Positions 53,647 to 62,792 of a stretch of 64,000 bases of DNA are shown here, one piece after another. Under the pieces are notes generated by a model. The model saw only the letters and a list, made by a program, of their open reading frames with translations, was not told where the DNA came from and searched no databases. Source of the stretch: CAZSAT01 sp964604675 (GTDB taxonomy: Bacteria > Myxococcota_A > UBA796 > CAJQPC01); contig CAZSAT010000014.1 of assembly GCA_964604675.1 (NCBI GenBank), positions 1 through 64,000 of the forward strand, in the 5' to 3' direction. A program made the translations under genes and the position numbers. Numbering within the stretch: position 1 is the first letter of the stretch; each line of letters starts with the position of its first letter.

Positions 53647-56394
53647 CTAGATCGGACCCGCCAGGACCTTGCGTGGCCGGGCACCGTCCGCAGGTCCGAC
53701 GACGCCCTCGCGTTCCATCATCTCGATGATGCGCGCGGCGCGGTTGTAGCCGATCTTCAAGCGCCGCTGGATCATCGAGGTGCTGGCCTTTCCGGCCTCC
53801 GACACGATCTGGACCGCCAGGTCGTAGACGTCGTCGACGTCGTCGTCGAAGAGGTCGCCCTGCCCCTCCTTCTCCTCGACACGGATGTCGGCGCTGTAGT
53901 CGGGCTCCGCCTGGTCGCGCACGAACTCGGCCACGCGCTGGCACTCCTCGTCGGTGACGAAGGGCCCGTGGAGGCGCTGCAATGCGCTCACGCCAGGGGG
54001 CAGGTAGAGCATGTCGCCCTTGCCGAGCAGGGTCTCGGCCCCGTTCTGGTCGAGGATGGTGCGGCCGTCGGTGCGAGAGCGCACCTGGTAGGCGATGCGC
54101 GACGGCATGTTGGCCTTGATGAGGCCAGTGATGACGTCGACCGACGGGCGCTGGGTCGCCACGATGAGGTGGATGCCACACGCACGGGCCTTCTGGGCGA
54201 GCCGGATGATGGAGTCCTCGACTTCCTTGGCCGCCACCATCATCAGGTCGGCGAGCTCGTCGATGACCACCACGATGAAGGGCATCCGCTTGGGCACGTA
54301 CCGCTGGCCCTCCGGCTGCTTGCGCGGCCGGAAGCGGCGCTCCTTCCGCTCGTTCCAGTCGCCCAGCTCGCGCTCGACCTTCTTGTTGTAGGAGGCGATG
54401 TTCCGAACCTGCCAGCGCGACAGGGTGCGGTAGCGGTGCTCCATCTCCTCCACGGCCCACTTCAGCGCTGCGGCCGCCAGCGCTGGTTCGGTCACCACGG
54501 GGTGGAGCAGGTGCGGGATGTCCTGGTACAGCTCGAACTCGAGCATCTTCGGATCGATCAGGATGAGCCGCAGCTCTTCGGGGGTGCGCGAATACAGCAT
54601 GGTCATCAGCATGGCGTTCACGCCCACGCTCTTGCCGCTGCCGGTGGTGCCGCCAACCAACAGGTGCGGCATCTTCGTCAGGTCCGCGATGGCTGGCCGA
54701 CCCTCGACGGTCTTGCCCAGCGCCATCGGCAGCGTCCAGCTCTTCTCCCGGAACTCCGGGCTGGCGAGCATGTCACGGAACCAGACGGTCTGGCGGTGCT
54801 TGCTCGGGATCTCGATGCCAACACAGCCGCGCCCGGGAATGGGGGCCACGATGCGGACCCGCAGAGCACGCATCGCCATCGCGATGTCGTCCGCGAGGCC
54901 CGCGATCTTGGACACCTTGATGCCGGGGGCCGGAAGGTACTCGAAGATCGTGATGACAGGACCGGGCTGGATCGCGGTCACTCGCCCATCGACCTTGAAG
55001 TTCCGGAGGGTCTCCTCGAGGGTGGTCGCGAGGGTCTTCAGCTCCCGCTCGTCCAGCTGGCCGGCGCTCCGCTCGTGCTTGTCGAGCAGGCCCAGCTCCG
55101 GGAGCTCGAAGGGCGTGGTGATCTCGGGTGCCACCACGAGGTCGTCGTCGTCGTAGTCGCTGCCCGACTCGAGCAATGCCGGCCGGATGTCCGCCGCGCT
55201 GTCTTCGAGCACGGGCTCCAGCGTGGGCGACGGCCGGATCAGGTGGGCCGGCGGTTCGGGCGCATCGAAGGACGACGCGGGCTCGCCCGTGAGCGACACC
55301 GGGTCGATGAGCAGCGGGGCCACCACACCGGGTTCCTCGACGACCGACGGGCGCCGCTCGGCGCGCGCTTGTTCGAGAAGGTCCGGCACCGATGGCAGGT
55401 CGTAGGTCGAGGCGACACCCGCATCGACGCCGCTCTCCGTGAGCTGCACCTCGACCAGGTCGCGCTGGCCCGGAGCGGTCGGACGGGGGGTGAACGGGGC
55501 AGCAACGTCGAAGTCGACCTGGGTGAGCCCGGCCTCGACCACCACATCCGGCTCGCCATGGATCGCAATCGCCAGTCCGCCCACGACCGGGTCGGGGCCG
55601 CTGGGCACGCCACCTGGCAGCACGGGAGCCCGCTCCTCTGGGAGCTCCTCCCAGAGCTCGTCCTCGTCCGCCTCCTCGAGCGGGATGCGCGCGATGGGCC
55701 GCAGCGCATCCACGAAGCGACGGCTGGACGCCTTGGTCAGTCCCCAGGCACCCGAGGCCGTGCGGCCACCGAGCGCAGCAAGGGCGCTCGCCGCGCGCGG
55801 CGTGACGATCTCGACCACTCCGACGCCGCGTTCCGCGAGGGTCTCCCAGTCGATGCCGAACGAGACGGTCGCAGCGGCAAGCAAGGCCACCGCCGTCACG
55901 AGGTACGCGCCGCCCGTTCCGATGGTCTCGAGCAGGATTCCGGCGAAGACGTCGCCGAAGAGCCCGCCAGCCGGAAAGTCCGCACCCACAGCGTCGTAGT
56001 TGAGCAAGCCCAGCAGCGTGGCCACCCACCAGCCCGCGAAGGCGAGGTTGACCAGGCGGATCGCGGACCCGGCCGGACGGCGTGCGAAGCGCAGCCACAG
56101 CCACCCCGCGAGGGGCAGCACGGCCCACGCGGTGTAGCCGAAGACCTGGTAGAGGAGATCGGACGCGTGTGCGCCCCAGCGACCGCACCAGTTGGCCACG
56201 TCTGCCACGCTCGAGCGCCGGGAGAACGCGGGATCGCTGGCCGAGTAGCTCGCCAGCGAGAGCACCAGCAGTGCACAGCCACACAGGGCGGAGAGGAAAC
56301 CGAGGGAACGGCGGGTCTCGCTGGGCATGACTGCAGGCGGCGCCGTCTTGGGCGCGGCCCCCTTCTTCGATCTTGCGGACTTCGCCTTCGCCAC
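53647..56394 (-). CDS. ftsK: DNA translocase FtsK
   Basis: This 915-residue protein couples chromosome segregation to division. The N-terminus has four transmembrane helices (about 30-190), then an acidic, Pro-rich linker (about 230-430), the FtsK motor with Walker A G-T-T-G-S-G-K-S near 587, L-I-L-I-D-P-K, and A-T-Q-R-P-S-V-D-V-I-T-G, and a C-terminal gamma winged helix (S-M-I-Q-R-R-L-K-I-G-Y-N-R-A-A). It starts at GTG 56394 with GGGGAG upstream. Confidence 0.97.
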   Translation of the reverse strand: MAKAKSARSKKGAAPKTAPPAVMPSETRRSLGFLSALCGCALLVLSLASYSASDPAFSRRSSVADVANWCGRWGAHASDLLYQVFGYTAWAVLPLAGWLWLRFARRPAGSAIRLVNLAFAGWWVATLLGLLNYDAVGADFPAGGLFGDVFAGILLETIGTGGAYLVTAVALLAAATVSFGIDWETLAERGVGVVEIVTPRAASALAALGGRTASGAWGLTKASSRRFVDALRPIARIPLEEADEDELWEELPEERAPVLPGGVPSGPDPVVGGLAIAIHGEPDVVVEAGLTQVDFDVAAPFTPRPTAPGQRDLVEVQLTESGVDAGVASTYDLPSVPDLLEQARAERRPSVVEEPGVVAPLLIDPVSLTGEPASSFDAPEPPAHLIRPSPTLEPVLEDSAADIRPALLESGSDYDDDDLVVAPEITTPFELPELGLLDKHERSAGQLDERELKTLATTLEETLRNFKVDGRVTAIQPGPVITIFEYLPAPGIKVSKIAGLADDIAMAMRALRVRIVAPIPGRGCVGIEIPSKHRQTVWFRDMLASPEFREKSWTLPMALGKTVEGRPAIADLTKMPHLLVGGTTGSGKSVGVNAMLMTMLYSRTPEELRLILIDPKMLEFELYQDIPHLLHPVVTEPALAAAALKWAVEEMEHRYRTLSRWQVRNIASYNKKVERELGDWNERKERRFRPRKQPEGQRYVPKRMPFIVVVIDELADLMMVAAKEVEDSIIRLAQKARACGIHLIVATQRPSVDVITGLIKANMPSRIAYQVRSRTDGRTILDQNGAETLLGKGDMLYLPPGVSALQRLHGPFVTDEECQRVAEFVRDQAEPDYSADIRVEEKEGQGDLFDDDVDDVYDLAVQIVSEAGKASTSMIQRRLKIGYNRAARIIEMMEREGVVGPADGARPRKVLAGPI

Positions 56395-56461
56395 CCGAGC
56401 TCCCCGAGAAGGGCTGTGTGGCGTGATCCTACCGGATTTCTCTTGACGCGTCAGCCGCTGT

Positions 56462-56480
56462 GTTCATGGAGCACATGAAC
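56462..56480. promoter_or_regulatory. inverted repeat GTTCATG-N5-CATGAAC, candidate operator
   Basis: A perfect 7-bp palindrome lies midway between the divergent ftsK and galE starts. TTGACG (56443-56448) is just upstream on the plus strand. A dimeric repressor site is plausible. Confidence 0.5.
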
Positions 56481-56482
56481 TT

Positions 56483-56511
56483 CTCCACAGGATAGTCCAC
56501 ACCCTGTGGAG
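56483..56511 (+). promoter_or_regulatory. hairpin sequestering the galE ribosome binding site
   Basis: CTCCACAG-N13-CTGTGGAG forms an 8-bp perfect stem. The right arm contains most of the GGAGG used by galE, so the folded mRNA would block translation. A shorter TCCACA-CCC-TGTGGA stem is an alternative. The TCCACA cores also resemble DnaA boxes. Confidence 0.55.
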
Positions 56512-56516
56512 GCGTG

Positions 56517-57494
56517 ATGACGAAGCGAGTCCTGGTGGTCGGCGGGGCCGGCTACATCGGCAGCTGCTGTGCGCGGGATCTGGCCACCAACGGCTACGAG
56601 GTCGCCGTGCTGGACGACCTGTCCACCGGACACCGCGAGGCCGTGGTCGGCGAGCTGATCGAGGGGGACGTGCGCGACCGTGCCCTGCTGCGGGGGCTCT
56701 TCGCCGAGCGCCGCTTCGACGCCGTGCTGCACTTCGCCGCGAAGTCGCTGGTGGGCGAGAGCGTGACCCACCCGCTCCGGTACTTCGACAACAACGTGGC
56801 CGGCACCATCGCTCTGTTGACCGAGATGCAAGCCGCCGGCGTGCAGTCGCTGGTGTTCTCCAGCACCTGCGCGATCTACGGCGACCCGAAGTACCTGCCG
56901 CTGGACGAGGCCCACCCCAAGGCACCGGTCTCGCCCTACGGCGTCTCGAAGGGGATGGTCGAGCAGGTGCTCGACGCGGCGCGCGAGCGCGAGGGCCTGC
57001 GCATCGCAGCGCTTCGGTACTTCAACGCCGCCGGTGCCTGGCCTGACGGCAGCTCGGGCGAGAGCCACACACCGGAGACCCACCTCATTCCGCTCTGCTT
57101 CGAGGCGGCCACGGGAGCGCGCGGCGAGCTGAAGGTGTTCGGGCGCGACTGGAACACCCGCGACGGCACCTGCGTGCGGGACTACATCCACGTGGTGGAC
57201 CTGGCCAGGGCGCACCGCCTGGCGGTGGCCAAGCTGCTGGCGGGGCACCCCGGAGGTGCTTGGAACCTCGGCACCGGTGTGGGCACCACCGTGCTGGAGG
57301 TGATCTCCGCGGTGGAGCGTGTGACCGGCCTGGAGGTCCCTCGCAGCGATGCGCCCCGACGCGACGGTGATGCCGAGGGGCTCTACGCCGCTCCAGCAGC
57401 GGCCGAGCGGGATCTCGGGTGGAAGGCCGAGCACACGAGCATCGACGAGATCGTCGCCTCTGCCTGGAAGTGGGCCGAGGCGCCGGCGTTCTGA
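56517..57494 (+). CDS. galE: UDP-glucose 4-epimerase
   Basis: The 325-residue extended SDR enzyme interconverts UDP-glucose and UDP-galactose for polysaccharide synthesis. It has G-G-A-G-Y-I-G-S, the D-D-L-S-T-G-H loop, S-S-T-C-A-I-Y-G and the catalytic Y-G-V-S-K. ATG 56517 is chosen because GGAGG lies 4 nt upstream; GTG 56514 would be too close. It stands next to an OPX/beta-barrel polysaccharide export pair, which its product may feed. Confidence 0.95.
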   Translation: MTKRVLVVGGAGYIGSCCARDLATNGYEVAVLDDLSTGHREAVVGELIEGDVRDRALLRGLFAERRFDAVLHFAAKSLVGESVTHPLRYFDNNVAGTIALLTEMQAAGVQSLVFSSTCAIYGDPKYLPLDEAHPKAPVSPYGVSKGMVEQVLDAAREREGLRIAALRYFNAAGAWPDGSSGESHTPETHLIPLCFEAATGARGELKVFGRDWNTRDGTCVRDYIHVVDLARAHRLAVAKLLAGHPGGAWNLGTGVGTTVLEVISAVERVTGLEVPRSDAPRRDGDAEGLYAAPAAAERDLGWKAEHTSIDEIVASAWKWAEAPAF

Positions 57495-57499
57495 CGCGC

Positions 57500-58327
57500 T
57501 TAGAACGCGCTCTCAGGGATGACCAGCTGGTCGCCAGGACGGAGGAGCACGTCGGCGGTCCGCCCTTGCTTGACCGACTTCAGGTCCACCTCGATCGGAT
57601 CGCCGTTGCGCACGATGTACGCGGTGCGAAGGCGCGCGGTGGTGGCCGGACCACCCGCCTTGGTCAGTGCCTGCCAGGCCGTGAGGTCGTCGCGCCAGGG
57701 AATGGCGCCCTCCTCCTTGACCTCGCCGGTGACGAACACCAGCTGGGGGTTGAGCACCTGGACGTGATCCCCACCCTCCATCACCACCCGCTGGGTGGTG
57801 TCGCCAGCTGAGAGCCGCTCGAGGTCGACGTCGATGCCGACCTGCAAGCCGTCGGGACCCATTCGGTGGATCCTGACCGTGGTGACGCTGTCGGGCACGC
57901 CACCAGCGGCACTGAGCAGCTCGAGGATGTCCGTCTCGCCCTCGAGGTAGTAGGTGCCCTCGTTCTCGATCTCCCCGAGGACCACCACCGGCTTGCTGCG
58001 GTACTCGGCGATGCCGACGGTGACCTGCGGGTCGCGCAGGAAGCCATCGATGAGCTGAAGGCGGACGAGCTCCGCCACCTCGTCCGGCGTGAAGTCGGCC
58101 ACGTGGATCCGACCGACGTACGGCACGTTGATGTTGCCGTCCCGGTCCACCGTGAGCTCACGAGTGAGGTCTTCCTCGCCAAAGACCTCGATGGAAAGCA
58201 CATCGGCCGAGCCGACCTCGTAGGTCACCTCGCCCGACAGCTTGGCCTGCTGTTCGTCCGTTGTCTCCGCGGCGACCGCGGAGCCGACCATCAATCCCAA
58301 GACCAGCACCACCATGCGAGCGAGCAT
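57500..58327 (-). CDS. outer-membrane polysaccharide export (OPX/Wza-like) protein, short periplasmic class
   Basis: This 275-residue protein has a signal peptide (about 1-20) without lipobox, a polysaccharide-export domain (Y-E-V-G-S-A-D-V-L-S-I-E-V-F-G, V-P-Y-V-G-R-I) and two SLBB-like segments (V-V-V-L-G-E-I-E-N-E-G, V-F-V-T-G-E-V). It ends right after the second SLBB, without the C-terminal helix that Wza uses to cross the outer membrane. In myxobacteria such short OPX proteins work with a separate beta-barrel, and one is encoded just upstream. AGGA precedes ATG 58327; GTG 58330 is an alternative. Confidence 0.88.
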   Translation of the reverse strand: MLARMVVLVLGLMVGSAVAAETTDEQQAKLSGEVTYEVGSADVLSIEVFGEEDLTRELTVDRDGNINVPYVGRIHVADFTPDEVAELVRLQLIDGFLRDPQVTVGIAEYRSKPVVVLGEIENEGTYYLEGETDILELLSAAGGVPDSVTTVRIHRMGPDGLQVGIDVDLERLSAGDTTQRVVMEGGDHVQVLNPQLVFVTGEVKEEGAIPWRDDLTAWQALTKAGGPATTARLRTAYIVRNGDPIEVDLKSVKQGRTADVLLRPGDQLVIPESAF

Positions 58328-58477
58328 CACCGATTCCTATTGGACTGACAAGTCACGCTCCTCTTCGGACGGAAGTGGAGCACCTGAAGACGGAGTGCCG
58401 AGACCACAGACAAGCGATCAGTCTCTCGGCAAGCCGACCGCGTATCCTGTCTACGACCTCGTTGTCGACTTGGATCA

Positions 58478-58491
58478 CTTGACGAGTCAAG
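58478..58491. promoter_or_regulatory. inverted repeat CTTGAC-GA-GTCAAG
   Basis: This perfect 6-bp inverted repeat lies in the 200-bp gap between the OPX and beta-barrel genes. It shares CTTG-N6-CAAG spacing with the site at 12049-12066, so one regulator could see both. Confidence 0.4.
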
Positions 58492-58530
58492 AGAACTGGC
58501 GCGGCGCGTTCACAGGCCCGGGCGCACAGC

Positions 58531-59868
58531 TCAGTACGTGAAGGTCAGGGAGGCGCCGCCCTTGAAGTTGTCGTATTCGCCGTAGCCGTTGCCTTCCGAG
58601 TTCACCCGGCGTTCCCAGCCGGCGTCGACACCCGCGTCGAGCCAGTCGGCCACGTTGTAGGTGATTCCACCGTTGGCGGTCGGCACGACGTCGTTCCGGG
58701 TGACCTCGCCCTGGTACTTCTCGAGCCGCACGCCCCCGTCGACTCCGAAGCCGGTTCGGCTGCCCACGAGCACCTGAAGCCTGGCAAAGCCGTGGTGGTA
58801 CGCCACGTAGTTCGTGAACACGGAGTCCTGAACCGACTTGACGTAGCCAGCGGTCATGGTGACTCCAGACCTTGGGGTCCAGCTCAGGTCTGCGGTGACG
58901 GGGAGCGCGTCGAGCCCCTTGGCGTCCACCAGGTAGGCCTGGCCCTCGGCGTTGGCTTCCGCCACGCCCTCTGCAGCGTTCGCCCCGTCGATGGTGGTCT
59001 CGTCGTAGTTGATCGGTGAGTAGCCGCTCATCACGTTGAGCACGAGACGCTCGGTGAAGCGCCCGCGGAGGCCCACGAGCACCTGGAGGTGGGTGCCCCC
59101 AGGAAACACGCCGTAGTCGCCGATGTCCTGCGCCTGGGCGTTGTCGCCACTGCCCGTCGCGTCCACCACGTTCTGCGAGTAGTCGAACCACGTGTAGGCG
59201 AAGTTGGCCACGAAGGCGGTCTTCGGGAAGAAGGTCCACTTGAGGTTGACCTTGGGGCCGTAGCTCACCTTGCCGTTGTCGAGACCGGCGAGCTCGGCGC
59301 CAGCCTCGGCCGGGAAGTTGAACTGATCGTAGCCGCCGCCGCCACCGACGTCGGCGCTCAGCGCCGCGCCCGGATGCACCGCGACGAAGCCTGCACCATA
59401 GCCTTGGCGCTTCCAGAACAAGGAGCTGTCGCCGGTGTTGTTCCCAGTGGGGTAGCCCGTGACCGTGTAGCCACCCTGGAGCTTGAAGCCGACCACCGCC
59501 TTCGGCGCGAGATCGAGGTCGAGACCGGTGTCGATGTCGCCGTAGTTGTCGAGGTTCCAGAGGTCCTCGGAGATGTACTTGGTGGCCTTGTACGAGGCCC
59601 AGGCGCTCATCCGCGCGTCGTTCCCGTCCAGGTTCGCCTGGAGCTCGGGGCGAACGTTCACGTTCACGCCCGCGTCCTCGGGCTGTGGGGACTCACTCAG
59701 CCGCGGGTTCGACTGGTACTGCGCACCAGCCGTCAAAGCGGGCACCAGCTCCGCATCCCCCACGCGGATGTGATCACCCGCCGCAGCCTGCGCAGGCGGC
59801 GCGGCAAGCGCCGCCAGACACAAGAGGCCGTATCCCCCACGGATCGACCTGTTCCAACTCCAGCCCAT
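58531..59868 (-). CDS. outer-membrane beta-barrel of polysaccharide export (Wzp-like)
   Basis: The 445-residue product has a signal peptide (about 1-27, A-Q-A-A-A-G) and a beta-barrel of roughly 16-18 strands to the last residue, with ending L-T-F-T-Y. Such barrels are encoded next to short OPX proteins in myxobacteria and form the outer-membrane part of the polysaccharide exporter. ATG 59868 is chosen at the signal peptide; the frame remains open for 48 codons upstream without one. It precedes the OPX gene by 200 bp on the same strand. Confidence 0.8.
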   Translation of the reverse strand: MGWSWNRSIRGGYGLLCLAALAAPPAQAAAGDHIRVGDAELVPALTAGAQYQSNPRLSESPQPEDAGVNVNVRPELQANLDGNDARMSAWASYKATKYISEDLWNLDNYGDIDTGLDLDLAPKAVVGFKLQGGYTVTGYPTGNNTGDSSLFWKRQGYGAGFVAVHPGAALSADVGGGGGYDQFNFPAEAGAELAGLDNGKVSYGPKVNLKWTFFPKTAFVANFAYTWFDYSQNVVDATGSGDNAQAQDIGDYGVFPGGTHLQVLVGLRGRFTERLVLNVMSGYSPINYDETTIDGANAAEGVAEANAEGQAYLVDAKGLDALPVTADLSWTPRSGVTMTAGYVKSVQDSVFTNYVAYHHGFARLQVLVGSRTGFGVDGGVRLEKYQGEVTRNDVVPTANGGITYNVADWLDAGVDAGWERRVNSEGNGYGEYDNFKGGASLTFTY

Positions 59869-59971
59869 GATGACGTCCAGCCTCAGCGTCAGCAGCGTAT
59901 CAGCACCGCGGGACAGGCGAATGGTGCACCTTTTCCCGGTTTCCTGCAAGTCCGGGGCACCACTACCAAAC

Positions 59972-60538
59972 CTAGAAATAGGGCGAGGTGTCCGGAGGAT
60001 CGACGTCGACATCGATGATGCCGTCGTAGATGGGCTCCGTGTCCTCGGAATCGGTCAGGCCCTCGGCCGTGACGTCCACCTCGGTCACCCCCGGGGCAGC
60101 GCCCGCGTCGCCGACACAGGCGTCGGCCTCCGCGAGGAATTGGCGCACCTTGGAGAGCGCCACCGCGACCTTTCGAAACTCGTGATCAGCACGCTGCGTG
60201 TCGCCCGAGCCGATCGCCTCTTCCATCGAGAGTGCGGAGGACTCCGACACCTCGACCAAGGCCTGGATCCCGGCCTTCTTCTTCGTCAGGCACTGGATCT
60301 TGACGATGTCCTTCTCCTTCTCGGCCTGCTCGAGGAGCTTCGAGACGGACTTGGACGCGGCCTGCATCTCGGCGAGCGCCGCCGTGGAGAATTCCTTCTT
60401 CTCCTTGGGCGTTGTGCTCGAGCTCTGCTCGAGCTGGCCACCCACGCCACCTTCCTGGGCGTGGGCCGGCACTGCCACGGCGAACACGCCGGCGACGGCG
60501 AGTCCTGCAAGTGCGCGAGAGAGGGTCTTGAGGAGCAT
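59972..60538 (-). CDS. exported coiled-coil protein of energy-coupling cluster
   Basis: This 188-residue product has a signal peptide (about 1-27, P-A-H-A-Q), then a helical, probably coiled-coil body with two cysteines and an acidic C-terminal tail rich in Asp and Pro. AAGGAGG lies 5 nt before ATG 60538. It follows the TonB-like gene by 35 nt, so it probably works with that protein in the periplasm. No family is recognised. Confidence 0.8.
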   Translation of the reverse strand: MLLKTLSRALAGLAVAGVFAVAVPAHAQEGGVGGQLEQSSSTTPKEKKEFSTAALAEMQAASKSVSKLLEQAEKEKDIVKIQCLTKKKAGIQALVEVSESSALSMEEAIGSGDTQRADHEFRKVAVALSKVRQFLAEADACVGDAGAAPGVTEVDVTAEGLTDSEDTEPIYDGIIDVDVDPPDTSPYF

Positions 60539-60573
60539 GTGCGCCTCCTTGCGAGGTTCGCTCGAGCGCAGGA

Positions 60574-61953
60574 TTACTGGCTCAGGGCGAACGGGTAGAT
60601 GAAGTCGGCGTCGGTCTCCGCCGGGAATCGCCACCCACGGATCTTGCCAGAGATGCAGGTGCCGAGGGCCGGGTCACCGGTCGTGTTGCCGATCAGGTCC
60701 ACGCTCTGCACGCGGCCGCGAGAGACGACGATCTGCACTTCGACGCGACCAGACAAGCTCGGGTTCTCCTTGAGACGACCCTCGTAACAGTACTTGACCT
60801 GTCCGATGTACTTCCGGACCACCTTCTGGATGCCGTCGCCGTCACCTTCGCCGTCGATCATAGAGACCGCGCCGGTGCCGACCTTGCCCTCGACCGTGGT
60901 GGCCGGGCCTTCGCCGACGTTGGAACCACCGCCCTTGGCCTTGGCCAGGTCACCGATGTCCGCGTTTTCGGTGCCGACGCCAGTTCCGCCCTTGAGCTCG
61001 AGGTTGGCGGTCGAAGCCACCTCGACACCCGACACGTTCGCGAGCGCCGCGTCGAGATCCTGGGAGAAGTTGTCGCCTTCGCCAAACAGGTCCTCGACCC
61101 GTGAGCCGTTGTTGGTCTCGCCGCGGGTGCCGATCAGGGCCATGAGCAGCTGGGACTCGGCCAGCACCTCTTCCTCGAGCTGCTCCTGGCGCTCTGCCTC
61201 GGCGACCTCCGCCTCTTCGGGCGTGGCCTCTTCGGCCGCCTCCTCTTCCGCTGCCTCGGTGGGCTCGGCCTCGGCCTCGGTCTTGACGACCTCTTCGCCC
61301 TCCGCGTTCTCGTCCTCGACGATCTCCGGCACCTCGACCTCGTCGGGCGGCTCCATCACAACCTTGGTGAAGCGATCCGGGATCTCCTGGAAGCCACGCG
61401 ACTCGATCGGCTCGTGCGTGTAGACGAACACCAGGAGCACGCACGCCAGCGCAGTGAAGAGCGCCAGGAAGCCCAAGAAGACCGGATCGTCGTCCTCGAT
61501 GAGGCGAGGACGGAAGTCCATCTTCGCGCCGGTGGCGATCTCGGGCGGCGGCGGCACGAACTGGAACAGCACCGTGGCGTTGCCGATGCCGACCTTTCCT
61601 CGGTAGCCTTCCGACAGGGGCAGCACGAAGTGCTGGCCCTTGCGACTCGCCTTGCCCTGCTCGCGTAGCTGCTTCAGCGTAATGATGGCGTTGCGGTAGG
61701 AGATCTTCCCCCGCATGCCATCCGAGAACTGGAGCACGTACCCGTTGCCCTTCGACTTGCCCTTGCCCTTGGGCACGAACAAGCTGAAGCGCTTGGGAAG
61801 ATCGCCGGGAGGCAGCACGAAGGTGTTCTTGGTCGACTCGCCCACCGTCACGGGCTCGCCGGCCTTGATCAGCCTCTCCTGGACGATCTTGCCGTCCTGG
61901 ACGATGCCGATGCGGAGGACTTTGTGCTGCGGAGCTTGCGCCTGAGCGGCCAT
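60574..61953 (-). CDS. TonB-like protein with AgmX/PglI C-terminal domain
   Basis: The 459-residue protein has a cytoplasmic beta-rich domain (about 1-150; repeated G-K-x-G/S-Y-R-N/G strands, perhaps FHA-like), one transmembrane helix (about 159-178), a Glu/Ala-rich periplasmic spacer (about 185-270) and a C-terminal AgmX/PglI domain (about 380-459) with I-G-Q-V-K-Y-C-Y-E-G-R-L and I-R-G-W-R-F-P. The layout matches myxobacterial Glt/Agm proteins that couple ExbB/ExbD motors to envelope work. ATG 61953 begins the conserved region. Its cluster partners ExbD, ExbD and ExbB lie upstream on the same strand. Confidence 0.85.
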   Translation of the reverse strand: MAAQAQAPQHKVLRIGIVQDGKIVQERLIKAGEPVTVGESTKNTFVLPPGDLPKRFSLFVPKGKGKSKGNGYVLQFSDGMRGKISYRNAIITLKQLREQGKASRKGQHFVLPLSEGYRGKVGIGNATVLFQFVPPPPEIATGAKMDFRPRLIEDDDPVFLGFLALFTALACVLLVFVYTHEPIESRGFQEIPDRFTKVVMEPPDEVEVPEIVEDENAEGEEVVKTEAEAEPTEAAEEEAAEEATPEEAEVAEAERQEQLEEEVLAESQLLMALIGTRGETNNGSRVEDLFGEGDNFSQDLDAALANVSGVEVASTANLELKGGTGVGTENADIGDLAKAKGGGSNVGEGPATTVEGKVGTGAVSMIDGEGDGDGIQKVVRKYIGQVKYCYEGRLKENPSLSGRVEVQIVVSRGRVQSVDLIGNTTGDPALGTCISGKIRGWRFPAETDADFIYPFALSQ

Positions 61954-62248
61954 ATGGATTTCAGTACCCCAACTTGGGCTTGAACGCAGTCCTAGGATCG
62001 AGCCGATGGCCCTCAAAGTTTAGGCGAACCTCAAACTTCGACGCATTTCGTAGAAAACGAGTCCCGAACACCAACAACAACCCAGTCTGTTCCAGGGGGA
62101 AAACAGCCACCCGAAGCATAGACGGTTCCGGGCGACGGCACAACCCAGGGACCTCGGACGACAGGCACGACATACGCCATCCAGAGACACGAGAGGCGGT
62201 CTCCCGGGGGAGACCGCCTCGAGGGCCGGTGCGGCGCATGGGCGCGCC
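61954..62248. other. 295-bp intergenic region between exbD and TonB-like gene
   Basis: The stretch is less GC-rich than its surroundings near 62015-62110. It holds a 13-bp perfect hairpin at 62193-62220 and a likely promoter region for the TonB-like gene, including TAAACT and TAGGAC boxes on the minus strand, with no clear -35. No gene is seen. Confidence 0.7.
62193..62220 (-). terminator. strong hairpin downstream of exbD
   Basis: GAGGCGGTCTCCC and GGGAGACCGCCTC form a 13-bp perfect stem with a 2-nt gap, about 30 nt after the exbD stop. The following minus-strand sequence is only mildly T-rich, so it may be an attenuator or 3'-stabilising hairpin instead of a classical terminator. Confidence 0.6.
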
Positions 62249-62782
62249 TCAGCCGTCCTGCTTGTAGACGACGAACTTGAACTCACCGAACTGCGCCTGA
62301 CCCGCCGTGTACATCACCTCGCGAACGACGGTGAAGGGCAGGGTCTTGTCGCACTGGAGCAGGATGCGGCCCTTGAACTCGTGCTCCGCGGAGCCCGTGG
62401 CTTCACCCAGCGCCTTGGCCGCCTCAGCCTTCTCGAGCAGCCGATCGTAGAGCCGCGTGATCATCTGGCCCTTCTTCTCGTCCTCGGGAATGCTCGCGAG
62501 CTCCTGCCCCGGGTTGTCGTCGTCGGGGATCTGGGTGAGGTCGAGGACCGGCACACCATCGACGACGACCTGGGACTTGGTGACCACCAGGTTGACCGCG
62601 AGCTCCGGCTCCTTGTTCGACGTGGAGCTCGGGATCTCGAGGTCCGACGACGCCGCGATGGAGATGTCCTGCGTGGAGTAGGACTTCAGGAGGAAGACCA
62701 GGATGATGGTGAACATGTCCATCATCGAGGTGATGTTCAGGCCCTCGTCCTTGGTGCGACGTGCCTTCTTCTTCAGAGCCAT
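62249..62782 (-). CDS. ExbD/TolR-family protein, second copy
   Basis: The 177-residue product has a basic start, a transmembrane helix S-M-M-D-M-F-T-I-I-L-V-F-L-L with the proton-path Asp, and a periplasmic ExbD domain ending F-K-F-V-V-Y. AGGAGG lies before ATG 62782. It lies 10 nt after another exbD gene, so the motor probably has a mixed ExbD dimer, as with AglQ and AglS in myxobacterial gliding. Confidence 0.92.
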   Translation of the reverse strand: MALKKKARRTKDEGLNITSMMDMFTIILVFLLKSYSTQDISIAASSDLEIPSSTSNKEPELAVNLVVTKSQVVVDGVPVLDLTQIPDDDNPGQELASIPEDEKKGQMITRLYDRLLEKAEAAKALGEATGSAEHEFKGRILLQCDKTLPFTVVREVMYTAGQAQFGEFKFVVYKQDG

Positions 62783-62792
62783 CTCGGCCCTC

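Noticed and set aside
53494..56478. Long plus-strand frame of 994 codons
   Set aside because: It is antisense to ftsK and lacks recognisable motifs or a start signal.
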